From Andrena cerasifolii (taxonomy: Eukaryota > Arthropoda > Insecta > Hymenoptera > Andrenidae), in the NCBI RefSeq assembly GCF_050908995.1, contig NC_135120.1:7081433-7145432 (forward strand): 64,000 nucleotides of DNA, written 5' to 3'. The notes under the pieces were generated by a model. That model was not told where the DNA came from, searched no databases, and was given only the letters and a program-made list of their open reading frames with translations. Positions within the stretch are counted from its first letter, which is position 1; every line of letters starts with the position of its first letter. Positions 1 to 12,500 of this stretch are shown one piece after another. The position numbers were made by a program, and so were the translations under genes.

Positions 1-480
1 CTCTTTTTGTAGGATAATAGAGCATGAAAAACTCGGCAATTCTTATTTTTACAGTTTTGTTCTATCTCGCACTGTTACAAATTTTCGGAGTTAATTAGTA
101 ACCACATTAAATAAACTAAACGATGGTACTGATGATAGTATGTATTAACTGTTGCTATAAACTATTTCTATTGCCATTCTCGAGATTAATGATCTCGTAA
201 ATTGCGACGAAGAGGTAGCAGTAGCACATATTCACATAAATTTACATGATTTAACAGGAACACAAATTTTGGTATTATGAAAATCATGAAAGTAAAAAAC
301 TTACTAATATTGTATGAATTAAGATTGCGACAAAGAGATAGGAATAGCAAATATTAGTCTCTGTTGACTTAACAAAAATTTATTTCTTGCCAAATGTATC
401 AAAATTGAAAAAAATTATAATATTACCTATATCAATTTGGACTTGTTTTTTTCACTGATCCTGTTGACGTTTGATTTTAG

Positions 481-563
481 GCTCACGATCAAGGCAGGAT
501 GTCCAATGAACCTTGAAAATTTCCCAATGGATACACAGAGATGTCCACTGCAATTCGGCAGCT
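481..563 (+). CDS. Channel subunit exon with the Cys-loop
   Basis: An 83-bp exon follows a TTTGATTTTAG acceptor and ends at a GTACGT donor. It reads LTIKAGCPMNLENF then PMDTQRCPLQFGS and leaves one base (T) for the next exon, which completes Phe. The two cysteines are 13 residues apart, as in all Cys-loop receptors. No earlier exon was recognised in bases 1-480. Confidence 0.9.
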
Positions 564-3500
564 GTACGTTAGCCATTTGACAATGCCTACGATTAGTGAG
601 AACATTTTTAAACATTTCTTTTCCTATCGGATTTGCATTAGACCGCCTGAATTATTTAAAGGGAACTTTGAAGTTTCGTAGAAATTTAAAATTCCACTTT
701 TCTTTCTCCTCCTCTTAACACGTTGAATGACATCTTGATCCACGTATTTTATCGTCTAATAATGCAATACCGCTGTCATAGAATTCTGAGTAATTTTGCT
801 GAATCGAGGAAATATAAATTCAACCGCTTTCTCTAAAGCCGCAGATTGAATGTAAGCCCCAGCCCCACTGGTCTATCCACTTCGTCGACCAAGAAAACTG
901 AATTTATGGATCAACCCCAAGATATACCTAACGATATCTATTATAATGGCGATCCATTTCCATTTCTGCCTTAATTATTTAATTAATGCACCGTACCTTT
1001 GCCTAAGAAGAATGTATAGAAATTTTAAATAACGCAACGACCTAATTTTTACTCTAATTAACGTAACAATATTCTGTACTTTTCTTTAATTTAATTTGAA
1101 CGTGTAAAGTATTCATTCTAACGGTCCAAGATATTATTAAAAAGTAGATTACGAATATCCAATGCTTTTAATGTATTTCTACAAAAATTAGACTATTCTT
1201 AAAATCATTTCCCAAACAAGTTAAAAATTAATAGGTAATGTGTAAAAATCGATTTTGTATATCATTACCATATCCGTATCGATTTTCTCTAAAGTAATGC
1301 GCAGAAGAATATGGTTCCTTTAGAAAGAAAAAATATATTTGTTTCTTGGTACAAAACAAGGGCAACACCGAAATTTTCTTACAGTAATTTGGTATTTTTT
1401 GGAAACTTGCACAGTCGTGCCCGCAAAATTTGTCTGATAACTTTAGTATGGAATATATTAACGATTCCACGCGTATTGTTGTTCAAGAATTGCAGAAATT
1501 GCAAGTTCGTAGTGTTTGATATCGTTAGTCATGGATGGCATTCATTCAATGTGTTAAAAAGATGGAGATTTCACGTGTTAAAGGAACTCGTACGTAATTA
1601 TCGCTCTTTTGTAAGAAGTTGCGAGAAAGAGAGTGATTTAGGATCTAGAGCGGATACGTACTACTCCCTCGAGTAACTTCTCGCCGAAGAAGAAAGACAG
1701 CAGTCTTTGCTCGCGAACGAATTCGACGGCTTTTACGACTCCTTCGCGACGATTCGTGCGAGAAATATTCTCGTGATTGCAGTTGGTTACACGAAGCGGG
1801 ACGTGATCTACAAATGGAACAGCGAGCGACAAGTGGCAATCGCGGAGGACATGAAATTATCTCAATTCGATTTGGTCGCCAATCCGACTGCAAATTATTC
1901 TGCAACGCCAACACTCTCACACGGTGAGCAAAAAGTTATTTCTAAGAAGAAGAGAAACCTTCCTCGATCCTAGATACTAGGGGTGAGTTCGAACATAATT
2001 TTTAAATCCTCGAAACTCGAATCCGAAACCTTGTAAGGCCTCGAAACTTGGAGTGCTGATTCTGTTTTGTAAGTGGAATATCTTGTTTCAAGGGCTGAAA
2101 TCAACGAAAGGTTTGCATGAATTTCTATTGACCATAGTAAGTACACGCTGCGAACAGCGGCGGATTTAACAGGGCGGCCGATGAGCACTTGCCACTTGGG
2201 CCCCTGCTCGAAAGGCCCACTAGGGCCCCATCCTTAAAAAAAATTATGGTTTTATCCAAACTATATTTTTTTTCTGTATTATTACGCTGAGCCCATTTTC
2301 AGTAAACTATCGCTTTAGTTTCTCGAAAAAATAGGCCCCTGCTCGGAGGGCCCACCAGGGCCCCATCCTTAAAAGAGAATTATGGTTTTATCCAAACTAT
2401 ATTTTTTTCTGTATTATTACGCTGAGCCCGTTTTCAGTAAACTACCGCTTTAGTTTCTCGAAAAAATAGGCCCCTGCTCGGAAGGCCCGCCAGGGCCCCA
2501 TCCTTAAAAGAGAATTATGGTTTTATCCAAACTATATTTTTTTTCTGTATTATTACGCTGAGCCCATTTTCAGTAAACTATCGCTTTAGTTTCTCGAAAA
2601 AATAGGCCCCTGCTCGGAGGGCCCACCAGGGCCCCATCCTTAAAAGAGAATTATGGTTTTATCCAAACTATATTTTTTTCTGTATTATTACGCTGAGCCC
2701 GTTTTCAGTAAACTACCGCTTTAGTTTCTCGAAAAAATAGGCCCCTGCTCGGAAGGCCCGCCAGGGCCCCATCCTTAAAAGAGAATTATGGTTTTATCCA
2801 AACTATATTCTTTTTCTGTATTATTACGCTGAGCCCATTTTCAGTAAACTACCGCTTTAGTTTCTCGAAAAATGGGCCCCTGCTCGGAAGGCCCGCCAGA
2901 GCCCCATCCTTAAAAGAGAATTATGGTTTTATCCAAACTATATTTTTTTCTGTATTATTACGTTGAGCCCATTTTCAGTAAACTACCGCTTTAGTTTCTC
3001 GAAAAATGGGCCCCTGCTCGGAAGGCCCGCCAAGGCCCCATCCTTAAAAGAGAATTATGGTTTATCCAAACTATATTTTTTTTCTGTATTATTACGCTGA
3101 GCCCATTTTCAGTAAACTACCGCTTTAGTTTCTCGAAAAATGGGCCCCTGCTCGGAAGGCCCGCCAGGGCCCCATTCTTAAAAGAGAATTATGGTTTATC
3201 CAAACTATATTTTTTTTCTGTATTATTACGTTGAGCCCATTTTCAGTAAACTACCGCTTTAGTTTCTCGAAAAATGGGCCCCTGCTCGGAAGGCCCGCCA
3301 GGGCCCCATCCTTAAAAGATAATTATGGTTTTATCCAAACTATATTTTTTTCTGTATTATTACGCTGAGCCCATTTTCAGTAAACTACCCCTTTAGTTTC
3401 TCTAAAAATTGGCCCCTGTTCAGAAGGCCCCCTGGGGCCCTGTTTTAAAAAATAAATTATGATTTTATCCAAGCACTTTTATTCTATACTTTTCTGTAGA

Positions 3501-6500
3501 TTTACCCCTTTTTAGTACACTACCTCTTGATTTTCCCGAAAAATGGGCCCCTCAACGTTTGCCACCTGGGCCTTTTTTCTTAAATCCGCCACTGGCTGCG
3601 AACGATTCTTTATTTATTGATTTTATACTTTTTCTTAACTGGTTTCCAGAGTTTCTAATCGCAAAAAAACTGCAAACCTTCGCATTCTTGAAATTCGAAA
3701 CTTTCTTGGGTTTCGAGGGGTTTTGAGGTTTCGATACTTCGATAAACCCATCCCTAGTAGATACCTTTGACCTTAAGTAGTCGTTAAAGAAGTGACTGGT
3801 AATCAATTTTGAAAAAAAAGTTCAGTACAAATATTTATGAAATACGAAATATTTATTGAAGAAATTCGTTTATCTGCTATTTAGACCAATACAATAAACG
3901 GCGGGACGGAGACCGGGTCATTTCTGACCCACAGTAAAATTTGTTTATCTAGATATCAGAGAATGAACTTTCTCAAATTTTCATATACTAATGTACACAC
4001 ATTTTGAAGTAAAACTGTACAATTTATTTACACATATATATGACATGTATATACACTGTGTATGTATGCTTTGCAATTTACGCATAACGTATTTGGCATA
4101 CAGATTGTATGGGTTGTACAAATATATTGTAAACGTGTTCGCCGGCGGACATTTAAAAATAAGGTAAGCTATGGATGCTTCATGACAAATACTTATCTCT
4201 TTAGTAAAAGTGTTACGCTTTACTTGTCCTAACCCAAGAAGTTAATATTAATTTCAATTCCTGACTAAATAATCGGTGTAGCAAAATGGTAGGTATAATA
4301 AATATAGTAAATCTTAATATATAAAGCAGAAAGTGTTTGTTTGTTTGTCTGTCTCCTAAGAACTTTCGAACGGTAAACTCTGGGGTCACAGAATGTGTCC
4401 CAGCTCATTATGCCTAGCTAATCCAGATGAATGTGACTATTTTCACAAAAAATAAATAAATAAAAAATTTGTTGTATAAAATCAGAATCTAAGTTTCGGG
4501 CGAAGCCGAGTAGTAAAGCTAGTAAACTTTAAGTATATAATAATAATGCCTATTATTTTGATTAAGCTCCCTTAATAACCGTTCCCACGCCCCACAGTGG
4601 TCTGTCCAATAACTATCTAGAGGGACAAAAGTCGCAGGTAGTACATAAATCATCAGTTAGGTGGAAATGTTTATTATTTGTTTGAAAAACACCCTCCACA
4701 TTGTTTTACCACCCTTAACAATTTATCCGCAATTACTTTCATCTATAATGGAATTGTTACTTATTTAATAGATAAGAATTGTTAAAAACATTTTTCTTTA
4801 TTTCCCACAATTTTAAGACGTTGAAGTGTAAGGAATCATTTTATATCGATAAATAATTTTATTATAGCTAAAATCACTGTTCAAATATATTTCATTTGCT
4901 GGATATTCATTTGTCAAAGAGCTCGAAGATAAAATAATAAATCAAATAATACGAACGTAGGAACGTAGGAAGTAAGTAATTATCCAAAGTTGGTTGGGAA
5001 ATTATTCGTCGATTTGAAATGAATGCGCTGGACAATCTATCGACGAAAGTTCCAGACGCTAATCGGGTCTGTCCGATTTCGCGGATGAGAAACGATCTGA
5101 TTCCAGGTTCTGTGCTGAAAATCGAATATTCATTGGTCGTACTTCGGCACCGCGAATCTAATATCCGTTCTCTAAGTACCCGGCAAACGAAGACGTAGAA
5201 TAACAATCGTGACGTGATCCTGATCTCCCATGCAACGTATTAAACACACGTTGATCGACATTTAAGTAGACAATCTATTGTAGGATCGCAGTTTATTTAG
5301 TTTCTCATTTTTTCGCGTTTTATTTAAAAAAAAAAAGACAAAAGTATTTTTGAGTGTACATTGTAGCCGTTTTGGTATAATTATTGTTTCGAAAAAAAAT
5401 TATGACGATAGGATGTGTGTATATTTAGAGTGGTTCCTATTTTCGATTTTTTAATTTTCGTCGCCCCCCCCCCCCCAAAGTTCCAAATAATAATAAACGT
5501 GTGTAATATCGTACTGTGTTGTATTGATATGTAGCCGGGACCTCGATAAAAGTGTCAGACAATTTTTTTTCTGCTAAGTTTTTGTTCTTTAGGGGAGAAA
5601 CACCCCTTAAAGGTTAATGTATTTTCCTAGTTTCTGTAGGAGATGTAAAAAATTGTTAAAATAAAAATGTAACTGTTTTTTAGGCTCTACAAAACCATAC
5701 AATCGAATTGTTTCAAATTTGTAGTTAAAACAAGCAAACGTTCCCCTCTATAAATTTCACAAAGCCACGCTTCTGAACAGTAAATTAATAGCGCTAAGAA
5801 CGTTTAAGGTAGATTCACACTATCCGTCTACGTCTAGCCGGCGGCAGTCTAGCGTCCGTCAAAACATTCTTCAATGGGTTTTAGATGATGACGTTAGATT
5901 AGACGGTCTTCGGACGGAACATTGTGAACGTCACCGTGTAAAGCCCATTGAAGAATGTTTCGACGGACGATAGCCTGCCGTCGCCGACTAGACGGATAGT
6001 GGGAATCCACCTTCAGTGGAAAGGAAACTTGAAAATAACTGGTAGATAGTATCCTTTAAGGGGAGGTTCCGGTCTAAAAGTCGATTTTTTTACTTCATTT
6101 TTCGAATGTTCAACCTTTTAGGAATACGTGTTTAAAAGGATTGGTTGAAATTCGTAAAATTCTCGAAGTTATAGGCATTTGAGTAGCGGCAAATGCATGG
6201 GAAACACCCGGCTACTTGGCACTCACGTAAAACTTTAACCGCGTTTTTCTCGAAACAGTGTTCTCAAAATCGGTGGGACCTGTATCTCCAAAAGTTATTA
6301 TCCGATTCGACTGAAACTTTTTTTATTTTGAAGAATATACTTCTGGCTAGGAGGAAAACCAGAAAAATTACAAAAAAAATAAAAATTTATAATTTTCAAA
6401 GGCGTTGAAAGGATGAAAAATATGGGGAAAAAGTGATTTCAAACTTCAAGTGATGTTATTTTCTAAAAAAAATGTCATTTTTGTAATTTTGTCTGGTTTC

Positions 6501-9500
6501 CCCCTAGCCAGAAGTATATTCTTCAAAATAAAAAAAGTTTCAGTCGAATCGGATAATAACTTTTGGAGATACAGGTTCCACCGATTTGGATCAATTTTTT
6601 GACGCCTTGACTTTAACGACTCCCCAGTGCCGTCTGCAATGATTAATTATAGAACAAAAAATATATTTCTATAATTTAAGATATCCTTAATACAATGCAA
6701 AAAGTTCCATTGAATTATATCTAGTAGTTTTCCTTTAATTAATTCCTAAATATCACCTATTTTTTGGGGCTATAGACCGGAAGGTCCCCTTAATACTCAA
6801 CATGTCATCCTCCACATGTAATCATTAGGGTGGCCCTCATTTTCAACCTGCGATTTCTTTTGCTCTCACCCCCTAATATGATTCCATTTCATAAAGAAAT
6901 AGTCCCTGAAAGAGATTATTGCAATCGGGCAACAGGAGAGGGTGCTAATCAGGCCTTAAAGTTTAAAATTCATCAATGGTTAGAATTTGACGAATTTCTC
7001 AAAAATGGTAAGCCCTATCAAAATGTTGTTCAAATAATAATAAAAGAACATTTAATTTTCTACAATTACTGTATATATAAGTTTTTCGTAGTTCCAACCA
7101 TTTTTTAGATAATAGCGTTTGAATATACATAGAGAGGTCCACACTACGCAGACAATACGTCACGCCGTACAGGTAGGAAACGCGAAGTGCAGACCTCTCT
7201 ATATTCAAACGCTATTATCTAAAAAATGGTTGGAAGCACAAAAAACTTATGTATACAGTAATTGTAGAAAATTAAATGCTCTTTTAATATTATTTGAACA
7301 ACATTTCGATAGGGCTTACCATTTTTGAGAAATTCTTTAAATCCAAGCTATTGACGAATTCTAAACTTTGAGACCTGGTCGGCACCCTTTCCGTTTGTCC
7401 CATTGCAATAAACTTTTTCAGGGACTATTATTTCATCAAATGGCTGCGTTCCAGGGGGTGAGGACAAATAGATACAAAAAAAAATTTGACATGAATAAAT
7501 AAGGGCCACCCTAGTAATCCTGTTTTAACTACATGTAACAGTTGCTCTGATCAAGTTTCGAACAAATATATGAAATTATAAACAATTCCATGTAAAATTC
7601 TAATCCTTAAAAATGGTTTGAAATTTCCTCTTCATATGAAGCAAGATGATAGATGGAGATGAAGATCTTTATATGATAATGTTGAAAAGTAAGTTACTTA
7701 AGAGTCATGAATGTTTATGAAGAAACAAAATTAGTGAAAAATGATCTGGACGAACGTGGTGTTATTTATAATCAGTCCCCTGGAAAAATGTGCAGTCCTT
7801 TAAGCAATTGTACCTTGAACACATTCTGTAAAAAATTAATTGCAAATTCGTTAGATTGAGTAGTACTGTTATTAAATACCTTTCCCTCAAGTAGAGAATA
7901 ACCACTGCTTTTTATAAAATGAAAGTGTAGAAAGACAAATGAAAGTCCGATGTCTTCGCCAAGACAAATTGAAGGCGTGCTACGTGAGAGAACTTTTAAT
8001 ATCTTGATAAGAATTCTGGATAGGTACCCAAATGTTTGAATTTCTATTCTTCGCATTCCTGGGCGGTGATAGTGGCAGTAATGAAACGTAATAAGCAATT
8101 TAATTGTGCATTTCGCATATTTTGGTTTCTTTCAAACTTGTATTTTAAATCTTTAGCATAACCGATGAGGTATACCTGGTATTATCTTTACGTTGAATAC
8201 TTTTAAAACATTTGGCTGTACACAAATGAATTTTTTTTAAGGTACAGAGAATTATAAATAAGTGCCCGTTTCATTTTGTAAAATTAATATTGGAATCGTT
8301 TACTTTAGTACCAGAATTTTATAAAATGTATACTGCAAATATATTGGATTTTTGGCATGGACATTTAGTAACAGTAATATATTAATTAATAGTCGTTAAT
8401 ACTGACACTTTCCGTAAGAGCTGTCTTACTATCGGTTATTAACTTTAGTCCTTCCTAAATGTATCACAATTATCCCTCACAAACACTGGAACTGCTTACT
8501 ATCGAACTTATTAATTAATGATTAATTACACTACTCCTTTCAAAAAATTATAACTACAAGTACTAACCAAGTAAAAAAAAATAAATTTTATCAAGTTAAT
8601 ACTTCCTTGAGGAAGAATAAATGGAGCGTATTATCGAAATGAAAATATATTAAACCAAACTTTTATAAACAAAGTTAAAATATGAAATCGTAATCTAGAC
8701 ATAATGTAAACTATTTTAAGCTTCAAGTTAATGAATTAACCCGCAATTTATCGACGATACATGAAATTATTAGAAGTACCGGAAGCGGGGGAGACTTTGT
8801 GACTAATGGAGCGACTTTGTGAAAATAACAAATTCGCACCATAAACCCGGGTGATTTTACGATACTTTTAATATTTTTGAAATATCACACAAAAACCTAT
8901 ACATTATAATCCCGAACCAATACACTAGTGTAAACCAAAACAATGATTACCTACTTTCATAATTAAATGAGAACTAAAATTTGACAATAAAAAGTCACCC
9001 CCGCTTACGGTATACAAAATTGACGTAAAGCTTACCCGTTGAATTTAAAAAATTTGGAGAAACCCGACTGTAGAAAATAAATGATTTACGTATATACCTA
9101 CACCACACATGCTGCATAAAAACCAGCAAATTGGGATTCCAAAAATTTCATTCGTACGTTCAATCAGTTATTCAAACACCTACCCCGCTTCTGGTGCATC
9201 ACTCTCTGTGCCAACCTCATTGAAATAACTCCGCACCTTTTTAATTTCTAAACATTCACTAAGTGGATAAAAATTACTCCTCAAGAACGTTTCCAGAGCT
9301 ACAAACAGACCCACCGCCATGTGTGTTATAAAAAAAAAATGAAAAAAAAATCTAACTAGAGAGAAATAGGAAGCAAAAAGCATAACGCACGAAAAATCGC
9401 CCGAGCGGAAGAGCATTGACAAGAAAACCAAGCGCGATTCCGATCGAAGGAACGAGGACTGCAAAGGGGAGAAATGGTCCTGTAACGACTGCAATGGAAC

Positions 9501-12500
9501 TCGATTTGAAAGTTTCGCTGGTTACGCATTCCTTGGGAATATCGGCGCGAGGGATGAAGCGGGACTAGGAAGTGGCGTGAGGATTGAAACGGCCAGGAAG
9601 TGGTGTGAGAAAAAGGGGGGATGAAGAAAAGAGGAGGCAGTTTCTCCAGTCGAAAGTTGGCAGCTAGAGAAACGACGACTAATTGCAGCATCCTCCGGCA
9701 GAAAACCCGTCCCTCTTGCGTTTCCATTGTACACCCCCTCGACAGAGGGGAAGGGGAGTGGGGGGGCGGAGGGGAGGGGAAGACGTTGAGTCGCCGAGAC
9801 ACTTTGACTTTTAATTGGATTAGCATCGATTAATACTCTGCAAACAAGTGTCGCGTCGAGACCAGCCGTGATTGCACGCTGGAAGTCCGTCGAAGTCGTT
9901 TCGACTTATTTTCAGATCAACGTTTGCATGCCACGAACTAGGGCGCCCGTATATCGTTTCCGTTTACAAAACAAATCGAAACGCGAATTGAAATAACACG
10001 GGGATGCGCTGGAACGAAAAGGGAAGTAAATAGTGAAATTCAACGAAAGAATTTCATTCAATTTGTTTAATTATTTAGAGATCGGTATCGTCGAAATGGA
10101 AAAATAAATGGGCGTGTAGGTCGTGGCGATCGAAATGCATAATGGGCGATTTGTATTATAATGAATTCGTAATGTCAGAATGTAATGGTCTGTACGAAAC
10201 ACTCTGGAAAAAATATGCAGAATTAAAGGAAAATTGATAGGTACATACAGGGTCATCGTTTTATCCTGCAACCCGCGCTCGCGCGAACTTGTAAAATGGC
10301 AACAGCGCCTTAGGGACGCATTCCACTGCAACCATGTACCGGCCCAGCGGAGAGCTGCCAGCGACTGGTGGAAAGCAGTGATGCCCGAGCTCCGTAAATT
10401 TTAGGATGGTCTGTTTCAAATTAACGACGCAAAGAGCTATTGGGAATTTGCCGGCCCAGGTAATCGAGCCGCGCGCTCCGCTTTTGTGATCGGTTTACCA
10501 CTCGCACCCCAGATTACTGTAATGAGGTTTGAAAATAATGTCCACTGATCTCGTACTCGTCCCAATTTCCAAAATTTTAGCTAGGACAGGGTTGACCAAG
10601 GTGCTATACCCTTGTATCGAGAGATTTTTCGCCACCTGCGTGTAAAAGCCACAATATTCTAGAAAAAAATTCAAACACCGCTCATAAAAAAGAAAACCAG
10701 AACAATAGATTTTGAGGTCTGCAGAACTAACACATAATTGAATAAATATTTAATTTCTCAAATTCTGAAAGTAATGATACAGAAACAAGTAGCCTATTGT
10801 TTACTAACACCACGAATTTTAAAAGTAGCATTAAATACAGTACCAAATAAACAGTTTGCAAAAGCTTTTTACAACAATTATGGTTAAAAAATTGATAGAA
10901 AAAAATTAAGTAAATGTAAAATATGTTAAATTATCCATCATTAAGAGGGAATAATTTTTTCTCATTTTTCGGCGCAAATTGCATTCCAATATCTTTTATG
11001 GTTCAAAAGTTATACGAAAAAGGCCCCAAATTTTTCAACCCTGAAATTCTGAATCTCGTCGCTCTTTGCGACGTTAATTTGAAAGAGACCATCCCAAAAT
11101 TCTCGATGCTCGGGCATCACTGCTGTCCAGCGGTCGCTGGCAGCTCTCTGACCGCCGAGACGGTGCATGGCTGTAGTGGAATGCGTCCGCGAGGCGCTGT
11201 TGCCACTTCACCTGTTCGCGCGAGCGCGGGTTGCAGGACAAAACGCTGGCATACAGGGTTAGGTATCGCAAGGTAGTAGTCAAACTTTTCTCACATATTT
11301 GACAAATCGTTCTAGATCAAAAAGATTATACATATACAGGGGGGGGGGGGAGCATAATTTACAGTAAGTACAACCCACAAGGGAATGATTTATTTAGATA
11401 TAAATGAAACATCCTTACTAATCCCTACTAATATATAAAAATGAAACGTTATCTGTTTGTTTGCCCGTCTTTCGCGCCTAAACTACTGAACAAATTCTAA
11501 TGAGATTTGGAATGTACGTTACACACGTCCTAGATTAGATTATAGGCTATTTGTTATGGCTATTTTGTTTTGGAAACATAAATAATTCTCGGAAACATAA
11601 ATAAACCGGATAACGGGTCAGCTAGTTTGAAATAAAATTCGTGGGACCAAATTTGGTTATCGTGACATTCTATTACTGATTATTTATACCCATGTAACGT
11701 ACCGCTACGAACCGCCGTCAATTTTTCCTTTTTCTTACCACATTGATTGTTATTCTCTTTATATTATACCTAAGCCTTTCAGGGTTAGCAATAAGTTAGT
11801 ATACCACGCTTGCGAGAGCACGTATGAACGGCGTGCGATCTAGCGGGAAGCGAAAGAACCTAGTGACGCGAACGCATGCGCAGTGCCATTCACTCGACAA
11901 GTGAATCGAGTGCGGACTAGGAGAGCAGATCGAGCGCGCGTGCGCAGAGCGTACGATCATCCGGACGCCGAATGAACCGCGACTGTGTATACAGTAATCG
12001 CCCGTTATGAGTTCGTCGAACGGGGCTGGCGGCGGACTCATAGTGGCTTGCAGACATTGGGCCTGATGAATAAAAACTAAGCAATTCCTTATTAGCAAAA
12101 TCAATTCCTTAAAAAGCAATTACTTAAACAAACCAGGAATTTCTTACTTTCATATGAATAAAAATCATAAGGAATTGCTGGTTTTGCTAGACCGTATAAA
12201 TAAATGGTAGTTCCTCGATTGTAAGCAATTCCTTAAAAAATTAAGGAAAAGCGATTCCTTTAAGCAATTCCTTGTCAGTTTAGGAATTCCTTCAAGACGA
12301 AGCAAATTCTTGTGTTTTTATTCACATGAATTTAAGCAATTCCTAGTAAAATATTAAGAAAAAGCAATTGCTTACACTTTATTCATTAGGCCCATTGTTC
12401 CGCGCGGCCAGTGGCGCGACTGAGGACACGAAAGCGTCGACACGAAGTAGCCGTCGGGTGCGAAAGAGAGAAAGCATGATACTTTGTCTCGCTCCGTCTT

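Noticed and set aside
427..615. 62-codon minus-strand frame
   Set aside because: The plus strand here encodes the Cys-loop exon of the channel (481-563); the minus frame is its shadow.
6830..7328. Several open frames on both strands with nearly the same peptide
   Set aside because: They arise from one palindromic MITE read in both directions.
9356..9826. 156-codon minus-strand frame
   Set aside because: Composition-driven frame opposite a purine-rich tract within the channel intron; no motif.
10923..11276. 117-codon plus frame with a Lys/Pro-rich start, mirrored by minus frame 18522-18767
   Set aside because: Both lie in the two copies of the same MITE and reflect shared element sequence, not a gene.
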